This document shows, piece by piece, positions 50,386-59,685 of a DNA stretch of 64,000 nt; within the stretch, counting starts at the first letter, position 1, and every line of letters starts with the position of its first letter. The notes beneath the pieces were generated by a model, which saw only the letters and a program-made list of their open reading frames with translations, was not told the origin of the DNA and searched no databases. The stretch is taken from NCBI GenBank assembly GCA_051646055.1, contig JBOFCM010000110.1:20209-84208 (forward strand). The letters run 5' to 3'. The stretch is from JAGNZR01 sp051646055 (GTDB lineage Bacteria > Fusobacteriota > Fusobacteriia > Fusobacteriales > Fusobacteriaceae). Position numbers and translations under genes: made by a program.

Positions 50386-52413
50386 ATGTCAAATTCTAAA
50401 ATTTTAGAGACAATGAAAAAACTTTCAATCGAAATAGAGAGATATGATTACTATTACTATTCCCAAAACAGATCCCTTATCTCAGATCTTGAATACGATA
50501 AAATGGTAAAGGAACTGGAAAAATATGAGAGGGAGTACCCAGAGTTGGCCAGCATAGCCTCACCTACAAAAACTGTAGGTTCAACTCTCAAAGAGAGTAA
50601 ATTTTCTAAGGTACCTCACAGGGTTCCCATGCTCTCCCTTTCCAATACCTATAACATGGGAGAGGTAGGAGACTTCATAGGACGTATAGAAAAAGGGATA
50701 GATTCTCTAGAGCGGGAAATCTTCTATGATCTAGAACTGAAACTGGACGGGCTTTCCATCAGTATAATCTACCAGGATGGAAAATTGACCAAGGCTGTCA
50801 CGAGAGGGGACGGAGCTGTGGGAGAGGATGTCACAGAAAATATTCTGGAGATAGGGAGCATTCCCAAGTTTTTAAGAAAGCCTGTAACTCTAGAGGTGAG
50901 AGGAGAGATAGTGCTACCCCTTTCTACCTTCGAAGAACTGAACAGAAAAAGAATTGAAAAGGGAGAGGAGATATTTGCCAATCCTAGAAATGCAGCTGCA
51001 GGAACTCTCCGTCAGTTGGACAGGGAGATTGTGAGAGAGAGAGGTCTGGACGGATACTTCTATTTTCTGGTAGAGGCAGAAAAACATGGAATAAAAAGCC
51101 ACAGGGAGAGTATAGAGTATATTGAGGAGTTAGGGCTAAAAACGACAGGAGTATGTGAAAAGTTACAGAATTTGGATGAGATAGAGAAAAGAATCAGGTA
51201 TTGGGAGAAAAAACGTGAGACCCTGGACTTTGAAACAGATGGACTGGTGCTCAAGGTGGATGAGATAGAACTCTGGGAGCAGGTGGGATATACAGCCAAA
51301 TCCCCAAGATGGGCTGTGGCATATAAGTTTCCAGCTAAGCAGGTGACGACAAAGCTTCTTGGGGTGACCTGGCAGGTAGGACGTACAGGGAAAGTTACCC
51401 CTGTGGCAGAACTGGAAGAGGTAGAGGTTTCCGGTTCAAAGGTAAAAAGAGCCAGTCTCCATAACTACGAAGAGATAAAGAGAAAAGAGATAATGGTAGG
51501 AGATACTGTATTTATTCAGAAAGCAGCAGAGATAATTCCCCAGGTAGTTATGCCACTTAAAGAGCTCCGTGACGGAAGCGAAGAGAAGATTCCTATGATA
51601 GAAGAGTGTCCAGAGTGTAGAACTCCCCTGGTAAAAGATGAGGAGCTGGTGGATTACAGATGTCCTAACGAGATCTGTCCAGCTAAGATAAGGGGAGCCA
51701 TAGAGTATTTTGTCTCCCGGGACGGAATGAATATCTCAGGTTTCGGAATCAGAATAGTGGAAAAATTTATAGAAGCTGGACTGCTTAGGGATATTACAGA
51801 TATCTATCTTCTGAAAAACCACAGGGAAACCATGGTGAACATGGATAAGATGGGAGAGCGAAGTATAGACAAGCTTCTGGAAAATATAGAGAAGAGCAAG
51901 AGTCAGGAGTACAGCAGGGTGCTTTACTCCCTGGGGATACCCTCTGTGGGAAAAACTACAGCCAAGATCCTTGCCTCAGCTTCGGGAAGTATAGAAAGAT
52001 TTTCTCAGATGAGTTTGGAAGAGCTCTGCCAGATAGAGGGGATAGGAGAGAAAAGTGCCCTTGAAATCAGAGGTTTTCTTCAGAATGATAAAAATATAAG
52101 CATAATAGAAAAACTGAAGGAGATGGGACTGAAGTTTCAGAACATGGAGAAGAAGTCTGAGGAATCAGAATTTTCTCAAGAGTTCCAAGGGAAGAGTTTC
52201 CTTTTCACAGGAAAACTGAACCATCTGAAAAGAGATGAAGCTCAGAAAATGGTAGAAAGCCTGGGGGGAAGCAACAGCGGTTCGGTAAATAAAAAACTGA
52301 ATTATCTTGTAGTGGGAGAAGATGCAGGAAGCAAACTGGAAAAAGCAAAATCTTTGGGAACAGTGACTATTTTAACTGAAGAGGAATTTATTCAGAAGAT
52401 CAATAAAAAATAG
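50386..52413 (+). CDS. ligA: NAD+-dependent DNA ligase LigA
   Basis: Seals nicks in replication and repair. Its 675 residues show all domains: Ia (IERYDYYYYSQNRSLISDLEYDKM), adenylation domain with the nucleophilic Lys in YDLELKLDGLSISI, OB fold, Cys4 zinc finger (CPECRTPL and CPNEICPAKI), HhH repeats (LGIPSVGKTTAKILA, IEGIGEKSALEI), and a C-terminal BRCT domain (GKSFLFTGKLNHLKRDEAQKMVESLGG). AGGAG lies 7 bases before the ATG. It is followed by secA, which has its own promoter. Confidence 0.97.
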   Translation: MSNSKILETMKKLSIEIERYDYYYYSQNRSLISDLEYDKMVKELEKYEREYPELASIASPTKTVGSTLKESKFSKVPHRVPMLSLSNTYNMGEVGDFIGRIEKGIDSLEREIFYDLELKLDGLSISIIYQDGKLTKAVTRGDGAVGEDVTENILEIGSIPKFLRKPVTLEVRGEIVLPLSTFEELNRKRIEKGEEIFANPRNAAAGTLRQLDREIVRERGLDGYFYFLVEAEKHGIKSHRESIEYIEELGLKTTGVCEKLQNLDEIEKRIRYWEKKRETLDFETDGLVLKVDEIELWEQVGYTAKSPRWAVAYKFPAKQVTTKLLGVTWQVGRTGKVTPVAELEEVEVSGSKVKRASLHNYEEIKRKEIMVGDTVFIQKAAEIIPQVVMPLKELRDGSEEKIPMIEECPECRTPLVKDEELVDYRCPNEICPAKIRGAIEYFVSRDGMNISGFGIRIVEKFIEAGLLRDITDIYLLKNHRETMVNMDKMGERSIDKLLENIEKSKSQEYSRVLYSLGIPSVGKTTAKILASASGSIERFSQMSLEELCQIEGIGEKSALEIRGFLQNDKNISIIEKLKEMGLKFQNMEKKSEESEFSQEFQGKSFLFTGKLNHLKRDEAQKMVESLGGSNSGSVNKKLNYLVVGEDAGSKLEKAKSLGTVTILTEEEFIQKINKK

Positions 52414-52432
52414 GGGAAAACTGTTCTATTAT

Positions 52433-52461
52433 TTGACTAAATAATATTATTGTGATAACAT
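52433..52461 (+). promoter_or_regulatory. Sigma-70 promoter for secA
   Basis: TTGACT (52433-52438), 17 bases, TAACAT (52456-52461) preceded by TGA. It leaves a leader of about 50 bases before the secA ATG; I see no SecM-like ORF. Confidence 0.6.
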
Positions 52462-52516
52462 ATATTTTGAAAATACAGCATAAAAAACTAATAAAATTCA
52501 TCAGAAAGGACAGGGA

Positions 52517-55135
52517 ATGATTGAAGGAATTTTCAAGAAAATATTCGGAACAAAAAATGACAGAGAGATAAAAAGAATCAAGGGTATTGTTGAAAAAATA
52601 AACATGTTGGAGCCAAAATATGAAGCTTACAGTGATGAGGAACTTCAGAACTGTACGGTTATTTTCAGAGAGAGACTTGCTAAAGGTGAGACTCTAGATG
52701 ATATTCTGGTAGAAGCTTTTGCCACAGTGAGAGAGGCTTCCAAAAGAGTATTGGGAATGAGACACTATGATGTACAGATGATAGGAGGAATCGTTCTTCA
52801 CGAGGGGAAAATAACTGAGATGAAGACGGGAGAGGGAAAAACTCTTGTGGCAACTTGCCCGGTTTACCTAAATGCCCTTACAGGAAAGGGAGTTCACATA
52901 ATCACGGTAAATGACTATCTGGCTAAAAGAGATAGAGATATAATGGGAAGAGTTTACCATTTTCTAGGTCTGACTTCAGGAGTTATACTTAATTCTATGA
53001 GTAACGACGAGAGAAAAGCCGCTTATACAAGCGATATAACTTACGGAACTAACTCGGAATTCGGATTTGATTATCTGAGAGACAACATGGTAGGAAGTCT
53101 GGAAGATAAGGTTCAGAGAAAACTTAACTTCTGTATAGTGGACGAAGTGGATTCTATACTTATAGATGAGGCTAGAACACCTCTTATCATATCTGGAGCA
53201 GCTTCAGACCTTACAAAATGGTATGTGGTATTTTTCCAGATAGCTACAATGCTGGAGAGAAGTTTCAAGACAGAGGGAATAAAAGATGTAAAAGCTAAAA
53301 AAGAGATGGATATTCCAGATGCAGACTGGGGAGACTACGAAGTAGACGAGAAAGCTAAAAATATAGTTCTGACTAAAAAAGGTGTAAAAAGAGTAGAGGA
53401 AGCTCTTAAGATAGATAACCTATATTCACCTGAATATGTAGAACTTACTCACTACTTGAATCAAGCTCTAAAGGCCAAGGAACTATTCCAGAGAGATAGA
53501 GATTATCTTCTGAAAGATGATAAAGTAATAATAATAGATGAATTTACAGGAAGAGCTCTGGATGGAAGAAGATATTCTGACGGACTGCATCAGGCCATAG
53601 AAGCTAAGGAACAGGTTCATATTGCAGGAGAGAACCAGACTCTTGCAAGTATAACTCTTCAGAACTATTTTAGAATGTATGAGAAACTGGCTGGTATGAC
53701 AGGAACTGCAGAAACAGAGGCAGCAGAATTTGTGCATATCTACAACCTGGAAGTTATAGTTATACCTACAAATGTTCCGGTTCAGAGAAAAGACAATCCA
53801 GACCTAGTTTACAAAAGCCGTGGAGAAAAACAGGGTGCTATAATAGATAAGATTGTAGAGCTTTATGAGAAGGGTCAGCCTGTTCTTGTGGGAACAATAT
53901 CTATCCAAAGTTCTGAGGAACTTTCGGACCTTCTAAAAGAGAGAGGAGTTCCTCACAATGTACTGAATGCCAAGCAGCATGAGAGAGAGGCAGAGATAGT
54001 TTCTCAGGCAGGAAGATACAAATCTGTTACCATTGCCACAAACATGGCAGGAAGAGGTACGGATATAATGCTAGGAGGAAACCCTGAGTTCCTTGCACTG
54101 GACGAATCTTCAAGAACAGAAACAGAAACTTATGAGGAAGCTTTTGCTAGATTCAAGGCTGAATGTGCTCAGGAGAAAGACCTGGTAAGAAGCGTAGGAG
54201 GACTATTTATTCTGGGAACAGAGAGACACGAATCTCGTAGAATAGATAATCAGCTTCGTGGACGTTCTGGTAGACAGGGAGACCCAGGAGAATCACTGTT
54301 CTTCCTATCTCTAGAGGATGATCTGATGAGACTTTTCGGTTCGGAAAGAGTAATAGCTGTAATGGATAAACTGGGACTTCCAGAGGGAGAGCCTATCACT
54401 CACGGAATGATAAGTAAAGCCATTGAAAATGCCCAGACTAAGATAGAGTCAAGAAACTTTGGAATACGTAAAAATCTTCTGGAGTTTGACGATGTAATGA
54501 ATCAGCAGAGAACAGTTATCTATCAGAGTAGAAACTCAACTCTTGAGAAAGAGGATCTGAAAGAGAGCGTAGTAAACATGCTTAAGAGCGTTACTGAATC
54601 AGCAGTAATCTCTAGATTTGTGGGAGAAAATAAGGAACTTTGGGATATCCAAGGACTGGCTAACTTCCTTTATGAGAAATATGAGTATGAAATTGAAGAC
54701 CTGAACGACTATAAATCCCATACTATTGAGGCATATATCGAGAAGATTTTCGGAGAGCTTATGAACAAGTTTGAGGCTAAAGAGGCTGAACTGGGAGCTG
54801 AGCTTATGAGAAGAATCGAAAAATATATACTTCTGGAGATAGTGGATGCTAGATGGAGAGAGCACCTGAAAAACCTGGATGCCCTGAGAGAGGGAATCTA
54901 CCTTCGTTCATATGGACAGAAGGATCCAGTAGTGGAGTATAAGATACTTTCTGGAGAGATGTACGGAAAGATGATAGAGACGATAAAAGAGGAAGCTACT
55001 TCATATATCTTTAAAGTTGTTGTAAAGGCTCCTGAGGATGAGTATATTCCTGAGACCCATGCAGAGATGGAATATGATGATATCTGCTCATGTGGAAGCG
55101 GAAAACCTTATGGAAAATGTTGTGGAAGAGAATAA
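52517..55135 (+). CDS. secA: Preprotein translocase ATPase SecA
   Basis: Motor of the Sec export pathway, 872 residues. Walker A is MKTGEGKTLVA and Walker B VDEVDSILIDEARTPLIISG. The preprotein cross-linking domain, the second nucleotide-binding fold (TNMAGRGTDIMLGG; LRGRSGRQGDPG), the helical scaffold, and the C-terminal SEC-C zinc motif CSCGSGKPYGKCCG are all visible. Start: AAAGGACAGGG upstream of the ATG. A lipoprotein gene follows 38 bases later, probably cotranscribed. Confidence 0.97.
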   Translation: MIEGIFKKIFGTKNDREIKRIKGIVEKINMLEPKYEAYSDEELQNCTVIFRERLAKGETLDDILVEAFATVREASKRVLGMRHYDVQMIGGIVLHEGKITEMKTGEGKTLVATCPVYLNALTGKGVHIITVNDYLAKRDRDIMGRVYHFLGLTSGVILNSMSNDERKAAYTSDITYGTNSEFGFDYLRDNMVGSLEDKVQRKLNFCIVDEVDSILIDEARTPLIISGAASDLTKWYVVFFQIATMLERSFKTEGIKDVKAKKEMDIPDADWGDYEVDEKAKNIVLTKKGVKRVEEALKIDNLYSPEYVELTHYLNQALKAKELFQRDRDYLLKDDKVIIIDEFTGRALDGRRYSDGLHQAIEAKEQVHIAGENQTLASITLQNYFRMYEKLAGMTGTAETEAAEFVHIYNLEVIVIPTNVPVQRKDNPDLVYKSRGEKQGAIIDKIVELYEKGQPVLVGTISIQSSEELSDLLKERGVPHNVLNAKQHEREAEIVSQAGRYKSVTIATNMAGRGTDIMLGGNPEFLALDESSRTETETYEEAFARFKAECAQEKDLVRSVGGLFILGTERHESRRIDNQLRGRSGRQGDPGESLFFLSLEDDLMRLFGSERVIAVMDKLGLPEGEPITHGMISKAIENAQTKIESRNFGIRKNLLEFDDVMNQQRTVIYQSRNSTLEKEDLKESVVNMLKSVTESAVISRFVGENKELWDIQGLANFLYEKYEYEIEDLNDYKSHTIEAYIEKIFGELMNKFEAKEAELGAELMRRIEKYILLEIVDARWREHLKNLDALREGIYLRSYGQKDPVVEYKILSGEMYGKMIETIKEEATSYIFKVVVKAPEDEYIPETHAEMEYDDICSCGSGKPYGKCCGRE

Positions 55136-55173
55136 CTAAATAATCTAAAGAAATACTGATTAAGGAGAAATAC

Positions 55174-55917
55174 ATGAAAAAAACAATGAATTTGGTGGCT
55201 ATAATTTCTCTGCTGTTTTTTACTGCATGTTCAACAGTTTCTAAAAAAACAGAGACTCCAGAGGAGAGATTCACAAGAGAACAGATAAAAAACTGGGAAG
55301 TTACCATAGATGAAAATCTTAAAAAAAATGCACAGCTTCCAGAGTGGTACGGAGAGGAAAATGCAGCTTTCTACCTAAGAAAAACTGGTAAAATGAGTCA
55401 GAAAGACTTTGATTTTCTATCTACCCTATCTAAAAAAAGTGAAGATAAGATAAGTGAAGCTGAGATGGAGCAGTTCACTGATCTGGTAAAAAAATATAAT
55501 AAAAATCTTCCGAGAGAGTTCTATCTCAACGACGAAAATATAAAAAATCCTTCTGGACTGGTAAAGAGAATGGTCTCTGAATCTTATTTAAGAATGTCTA
55601 ACCCATCTAACCATATATTCAGAGAGGTTGCTGATACTAAGGAATGGGATCAGATAGTGGCATGGTCCAAGCAGGCTGACATGTCTGCAAAGGATGTTAC
55701 AAAACTGAGAAAACTTCTGAACAAATTTATAAAGCGTAGTGAGTTTTTTGACTCTAAAGCTTGGTACAACAGAGAGATCTCTGGAAGAATGAACAACATT
55801 GTGCATATAGATGCCAAAGAGAGCAAGAGCAAAAGAGAGAGAAACAATGTAAATGCCAAGGCCCTTTACATTGCTTATCCTGAGTATTTCTCAAAAATGG
55901 ATAGATGGGACGATTAA
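55174..55917 (+). CDS. Lipoprotein of unknown function after secA
   Basis: A 247-residue lipoprotein (lipobox FTAC, Cys20). The mature part is hydrophilic and mostly helical, Lys- and Glu-rich, with several aromatic residues (LPEWYGEENAAFYLRKTG, SKMDRWDD at the end). I recognise no domain. AAGGAG lies 8 bases before the ATG. It may share the secA promoter, and a hairpin terminator follows. Confidence 0.75.
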   Translation: MKKTMNLVAIISLLFFTACSTVSKKTETPEERFTREQIKNWEVTIDENLKKNAQLPEWYGEENAAFYLRKTGKMSQKDFDFLSTLSKKSEDKISEAEMEQFTDLVKKYNKNLPREFYLNDENIKNPSGLVKRMVSESYLRMSNPSNHIFREVADTKEWDQIVAWSKQADMSAKDVTKLRKLLNKFIKRSEFFDSKAWYNREISGRMNNIVHIDAKESKSKRERNNVNAKALYIAYPEYFSKMDRWDD

Positions 55918-55930
55918 TTTTAAAAGATTA

Positions 55931-55964
55931 GGGTGAGCAAAACTTTGTTCACCCTGTCCTTATT
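55931..55964 (+). terminator. Terminator after the secA-lipoprotein unit
   Basis: A stem GGGTGAGC/GTTCACCC (one G-T) with loop AAAACTTT, followed by TGTCCTTATTT. The T-tract is interrupted. Confidence 0.6.
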
Positions 55965-55978
55965 TAAAGGAGAGGGTT

Positions 55979-57013
55979 ATGGAAAAAGGCAGATGCCCTG
56001 TGTGTGGGAAAATAAACGGATGCCATATGGTGGCTGGAAAGGACCATGAGAGCTGCTGGTGTATGAAGGTGAAGTTTGACAAAGATATTCTCCAGTATAT
56101 ACCAGAGGAATACAGAGGAGTTTCATGTGTCTGCATGGAATGTACCATGGATTTCCAAAAGAGAGGAAAAATAAAAAAAGCCTATGATATGCATATGCAC
56201 TCCACAGCCTCAGACGGAACGCTGAGTCCCACTGAGATTATTGAAAGAGCCAAAGAGAGAGGCCTTACAGGAGTGTCACTTACAGACCATGATACAGCAG
56301 ACGGACTAGCAGAAGCTGAGAAGCGGGCAGAGGAGCTGGGGATAGATTTTATTCCAGGAATAGAGCTTTCGGCCAATCTCTACGGGAAAGATGTCCATAT
56401 TCTAGGTTATTTCATAGACAGAGAAGACAGGGAGTTTCTGGATTTTCTGGAAGAGATAAAAATTTCTAGAGACAGAAGAAATCTGAGAATACTGGAAAAA
56501 CTTAAAAAATATAGGATTCATATAAGTGAGGAAGAGCTGAACAGAGAAGCTGGAGGAGAGATCCGAAGCAGACTCCATATAGCTAACCTGATTATAAGTA
56601 AGGGGCATGCCTATTCAAAGGCAGAAGCTTTTGCCAACTATCTTGGAAAGGGAGGAGTTGCCTTTGAAGAACGAGTGGAGTTCACACCAAAGGTGGCTGT
56701 AGAAGCCTTAAAACGGAATGGAGCTCTGGCTTTTCTGGCTCATCCGAAACTTTACTCAGCCTCTCTAAAAGAGGTGGAATATCTGGTGAAAGAGCTGAAA
56801 GAATCGGGCTTGGATGGAATTGAAAGTGAATATGCTACTTTTAATGAACAGGATAAAAAAATGTATAGGGAACTGGCTCAGAAACATAATCTCCTCCTAA
56901 GCGGAGGGTCAGATTATCATGGACTGAACAGGGAAGAGACAGACCTGGGAGCAGAGGGGATAACCTACTCGCAACTGGAATTTTTAAGAAAGAAACAGGA
57001 GGGAAAAATATGA
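55979..57013 (+). CDS. Fusion of a cysteine-rich CWC domain and a PHP phosphoesterase
   Basis: A 344-residue protein. Residues 1-60 form a Cys-rich module of the CWC type (Cys6, Cys9, Cys15, Cys26, Cys28, then Cys50, Cys52, Cys55), probably binding zinc. From residue 69 it is a PHP-domain phosphoesterase of the TrpH/YciV type: YDMHMHSTASDGT (His72, His74), LTDHDT, IPGIELSA, AFLAHPKL and SGGSDYHG. YciV-type enzymes release 5' nucleotides from short RNA or nucleoside bisphosphates. The first ATG follows GGAGAGGGTT, and it overlaps hldD by 4 bases. Confidence 0.85.
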   Translation: MEKGRCPVCGKINGCHMVAGKDHESCWCMKVKFDKDILQYIPEEYRGVSCVCMECTMDFQKRGKIKKAYDMHMHSTASDGTLSPTEIIERAKERGLTGVSLTDHDTADGLAEAEKRAEELGIDFIPGIELSANLYGKDVHILGYFIDREDREFLDFLEEIKISRDRRNLRILEKLKKYRIHISEEELNREAGGEIRSRLHIANLIISKGHAYSKAEAFANYLGKGGVAFEERVEFTPKVAVEALKRNGALAFLAHPKLYSASLKEVEYLVKELKESGLDGIESEYATFNEQDKKMYRELAQKHNLLLSGGSDYHGLNREETDLGAEGITYSQLEFLRKKQEGKI

Positions 57014-58008
57014 TAATAGTAACAGGAGCAGCTGGATTTATAGGAAGTGCTTTTATATGGAAGCTGAACAGTATGGGAATGAAGGATATAATAGCTGTGG
57101 ACAAGATGAGAGATGGAGATAAGTGGCTGAATTTAAGAAAAAGAGAGTACGCTGACTGGGTAGACCGTGACAATCTTTTTACATGGCTAGAGAATCCTGA
57201 AAACGCTAAAAGCATAACAGGAGTTGTACATATGGGGGCTATCTCTGCAACTACAGAGAGAGATGGAGACCTGCTTATGAGCAACAACTATGAGTACAGC
57301 AAGAAGCTTTGGAACTTCTGTGCAGAGCATGACATAAACTATGTGTATGCTTCATCAGCGGCAACTTACGGAGCTGGAGAGAGAGGATATGATGACGATA
57401 TATCAGTGGAAGAGTATCAGAAGCTTATGCCACTGAACAAATACGGATATTCTAAAAAATATTTTGATGACTGGGCATTTAAACAGGAGAAAACTCCTAA
57501 GCAGTGGCAGGGACTGAAGTTTTTCAACGTGTATGGACCTCAGGAATACCATAAGGGAAGAATGGCTTCTATGGTTTACCATACTTTTAACCAGTACAAA
57601 GCCAACGGATTTGTAAGTCTGTTCTCATCCCACAAAGAGGGATTCCAGGATGGAAAACAGATGAGAGACTTCGTATATATAAAGGACGTTGTAGATGTGA
57701 TGTATTTCCTGCTTATGGAAAAAGCTCCGTCGGGAGTATACAATCTGGGAACAGGGGAAGCAAGACCCTTCTACGATCTGTCTCTGAATACAATCTGTGC
57801 CTCTGAAAACAACTATGACATCAAAGGTGAGGATGTAATAAGAATAATTCCTATGCCTGAGGACTTGAGAGGAAAATACCAGTACTTTACAGAGGCTGCT
57901 ATGGTGAAACTTAAGAGAGCTGGATATGACAAGCCTTTCTATACTTTGGAAGAGGGAATTAAGGATTATGTTGTGAACTACCTGTCGAAGGAGGATCCGT
58001 ACCTATAA
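57010..58008 (+). CDS. hldD: ADP-L-glycero-D-manno-heptose-6-epimerase
   Basis: Makes the heptose donor for the LPS inner core. A short-chain dehydrogenase fold of 332 residues with TGAAGFIGSAF (NADP site), the catalytic YGYSKKYFD and ASSAATYG. Its sequence KMRDGDKWLNLRKREYADWVDR is typical of HldD. The start overlaps the PHP gene (ATGA) and the stop overlaps uppP (TAATG), so the three are coupled. It shows that the organism makes heptose-containing LPS. Confidence 0.94.
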   Translation: MIIVTGAAGFIGSAFIWKLNSMGMKDIIAVDKMRDGDKWLNLRKREYADWVDRDNLFTWLENPENAKSITGVVHMGAISATTERDGDLLMSNNYEYSKKLWNFCAEHDINYVYASSAATYGAGERGYDDDISVEEYQKLMPLNKYGYSKKYFDDWAFKQEKTPKQWQGLKFFNVYGPQEYHKGRMASMVYHTFNQYKANGFVSLFSSHKEGFQDGKQMRDFVYIKDVVDVMYFLLMEKAPSGVYNLGTGEARPFYDLSLNTICASENNYDIKGEDVIRIIPMPEDLRGKYQYFTEAAMVKLKRAGYDKPFYTLEEGIKDYVVNYLSKEDPYL

Positions 58009-58811
58009 TGAATCCCTTTATCGTTGTTATAATATTGGCCATAGTTGAAGGGCTTACAGAGTTTGTTCCTGTAAGTAGTACAGGACATATGATACTTGTA
58101 GAGAAACTTATAAATTCTCCACAGATATCTCAGAGTTTTTTAAATAGTTTTCTTGTTATTATCCAGTTTGGAGCCATACTTTCAGTGGTGGTATACTTCT
58201 GGAAAGATCTTCATCCTTTTTTAAAGAATAAGGGTGAGTTCCAGGAACGGATGAGGCTTTGGAGTAAGATAATCGTAGGGGTTATCCCTGCAGGGGTCAT
58301 CGGACTTATGCTGGATGACTATATAGAATCCATAATGGACGGGGCACATATAGTGGCCGCAGCTCTTATAATCTACGGAATAATTTTTATCTTTATAGAA
58401 GATAAGATAAAAATGGTGCCCAAGGTAAACAATCTGAAGGAGATGAGCTATAAACTGGCCATAGCCATAGGATTCTTCCAGTGTCTGGCTATGATACCGG
58501 GAACTTCCAGATCAGGAGCCACTATAATCGGAGCACTTCTCCTAGGAGTGAGCAGAGGGGTAGCGGCGGAATTTTCATTCTTCTTGGCTATTCCAACCAT
58601 GGCGGGAGCCACACTTCTTAAGCTGGTTAAAAACGGAGTGAGCTTCACTCCGCTGGAGTGGCAACTTCTTATACTGGGAATGGTAGTTTCCTTCCTGGTG
58701 GCATATATAGTTATAAAATGGTTTATGGGATACATCCGAACTAAGACCTTCAAGGTTTTCGGATATTACAGAGTAGCAGTGGGAATACTGGTACTATTAA
58801 TGATGTTATAA
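58008..58811 (+). CDS. uppP: Undecaprenyl-diphosphatase UppP (BacA)
   Basis: Recycles undecaprenyl pyrophosphate for peptidoglycan and O-antigen synthesis. It is an integral membrane protein of 267 residues. The two family motifs are EGLTEFVPVSSTGHMIL and GFFQCLAMIPGTSRSGATIIGALLLG. It is coupled to hldD and ends at a strong terminator. Confidence 0.95.
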   Translation: MNPFIVVIILAIVEGLTEFVPVSSTGHMILVEKLINSPQISQSFLNSFLVIIQFGAILSVVVYFWKDLHPFLKNKGEFQERMRLWSKIIVGVIPAGVIGLMLDDYIESIMDGAHIVAAALIIYGIIFIFIEDKIKMVPKVNNLKEMSYKLAIAIGFFQCLAMIPGTSRSGATIIGALLLGVSRGVAAEFSFFLAIPTMAGATLLKLVKNGVSFTPLEWQLLILGMVVSFLVAYIVIKWFMGYIRTKTFKVFGYYRVAVGILVLLMML

Positions 58812-58845
58812 AAAAAACTGCAGATAATTTTATCTGCAGTTTTTT
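58812..58845 (+). terminator. Terminator after uppP
   Basis: A 15-bp perfect stem AAAAAACTGCAGATA/TATCTGCAGTTTTTT with loop ATTT. It lies only 22 bases before xth, so xth needs its own promoter or read-through. Confidence 0.92.
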
Positions 58846-58866
58846 CTAAAATTTTCGGGAGGAACT

Positions 58867-59622
58867 ATGAAATTTATATCTTGGAACGTAAACGGAATAA
58901 GGGCAGCGGTGGAAAAAGGATTTTTAGATTATTTTCAAGGGACAGATGCTGATTTTTTCTCCCTGCAGGAGACAAAGTGTCAGGAAAATCAAATTTCTCT
59001 AGACCTGCCGGGATATTTTCAATACTGGAACAGTGCAGAGCGGAAGGGGTATTCAGGAACCGCAGTCTTTACAAAACATGAGCCTATGGGAGTGACCTAC
59101 GATCTTGGGATAGAGCATCACGACAAGGAAGGAAGGGTAATCACCCTGGAGTACCAGGATTTTTACCTGGTAAATGTATATACTCCCAATTCTGGAGAGG
59201 GGCTGAAAAGGCTGGAGTACAGGCTGGAGTGGGAGAGAGATTTCAGAGAGTATCTTGGGAAGCTCTCGGAGAAGAAGGGAGTTATACTCTGCGGAGATCT
59301 CAATGTGGCCCACAGGGAGATAGATCTTAAAAATCCTAAAAGCAACACAAAGAATGCAGGATTTACCCCTGAAGAGAGGGGAGAGATGGATAAACTCCTT
59401 CAATCAGGATTTACTGACAGTTTCAGATACCTGTATCCAGAATTGACAGGAGCTTACTCCTGGTGGTCATATAGATTTAGTGCCAGAAAAAACAATGCAG
59501 GATGGAGAATAGATTATTTTCTAGTGAGTGAGAGGTTGAGGGAAAATATAGAGGGGGCTTCAATCCATAGCACAATCTTGGGGTCTGACCATTGTCCAGT
59601 AGAATTACAGCTTAAAGTCTAG
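58867..59622 (+). CDS. xth: Exodeoxyribonuclease III family AP endonuclease
   Basis: Cuts DNA at abasic sites in base-excision repair. A protein of 251 residues: ISWNVNGIRAA (metal Asn), LQETK (Glu), VYTPNSGEGLKRLEYR, CGDLNVAHREIDL, GWRIDYFLVSERL, and SDHCPVEL at the end. GGGAGG lies 5 bases before the ATG. It directly follows a terminator; I see no clear promoter in the 21 bases between. Confidence 0.95.
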   Translation: MKFISWNVNGIRAAVEKGFLDYFQGTDADFFSLQETKCQENQISLDLPGYFQYWNSAERKGYSGTAVFTKHEPMGVTYDLGIEHHDKEGRVITLEYQDFYLVNVYTPNSGEGLKRLEYRLEWERDFREYLGKLSEKKGVILCGDLNVAHREIDLKNPKSNTKNAGFTPEERGEMDKLLQSGFTDSFRYLYPELTGAYSWWSYRFSARKNNAGWRIDYFLVSERLRENIEGASIHSTILGSDHCPVELQLKV

Positions 59623-59685
59623 TTTTTTTTCTGAAATTAATATATAATAAGGGGATGAAAATAAACTATAAAATGGAGGTGGAAT

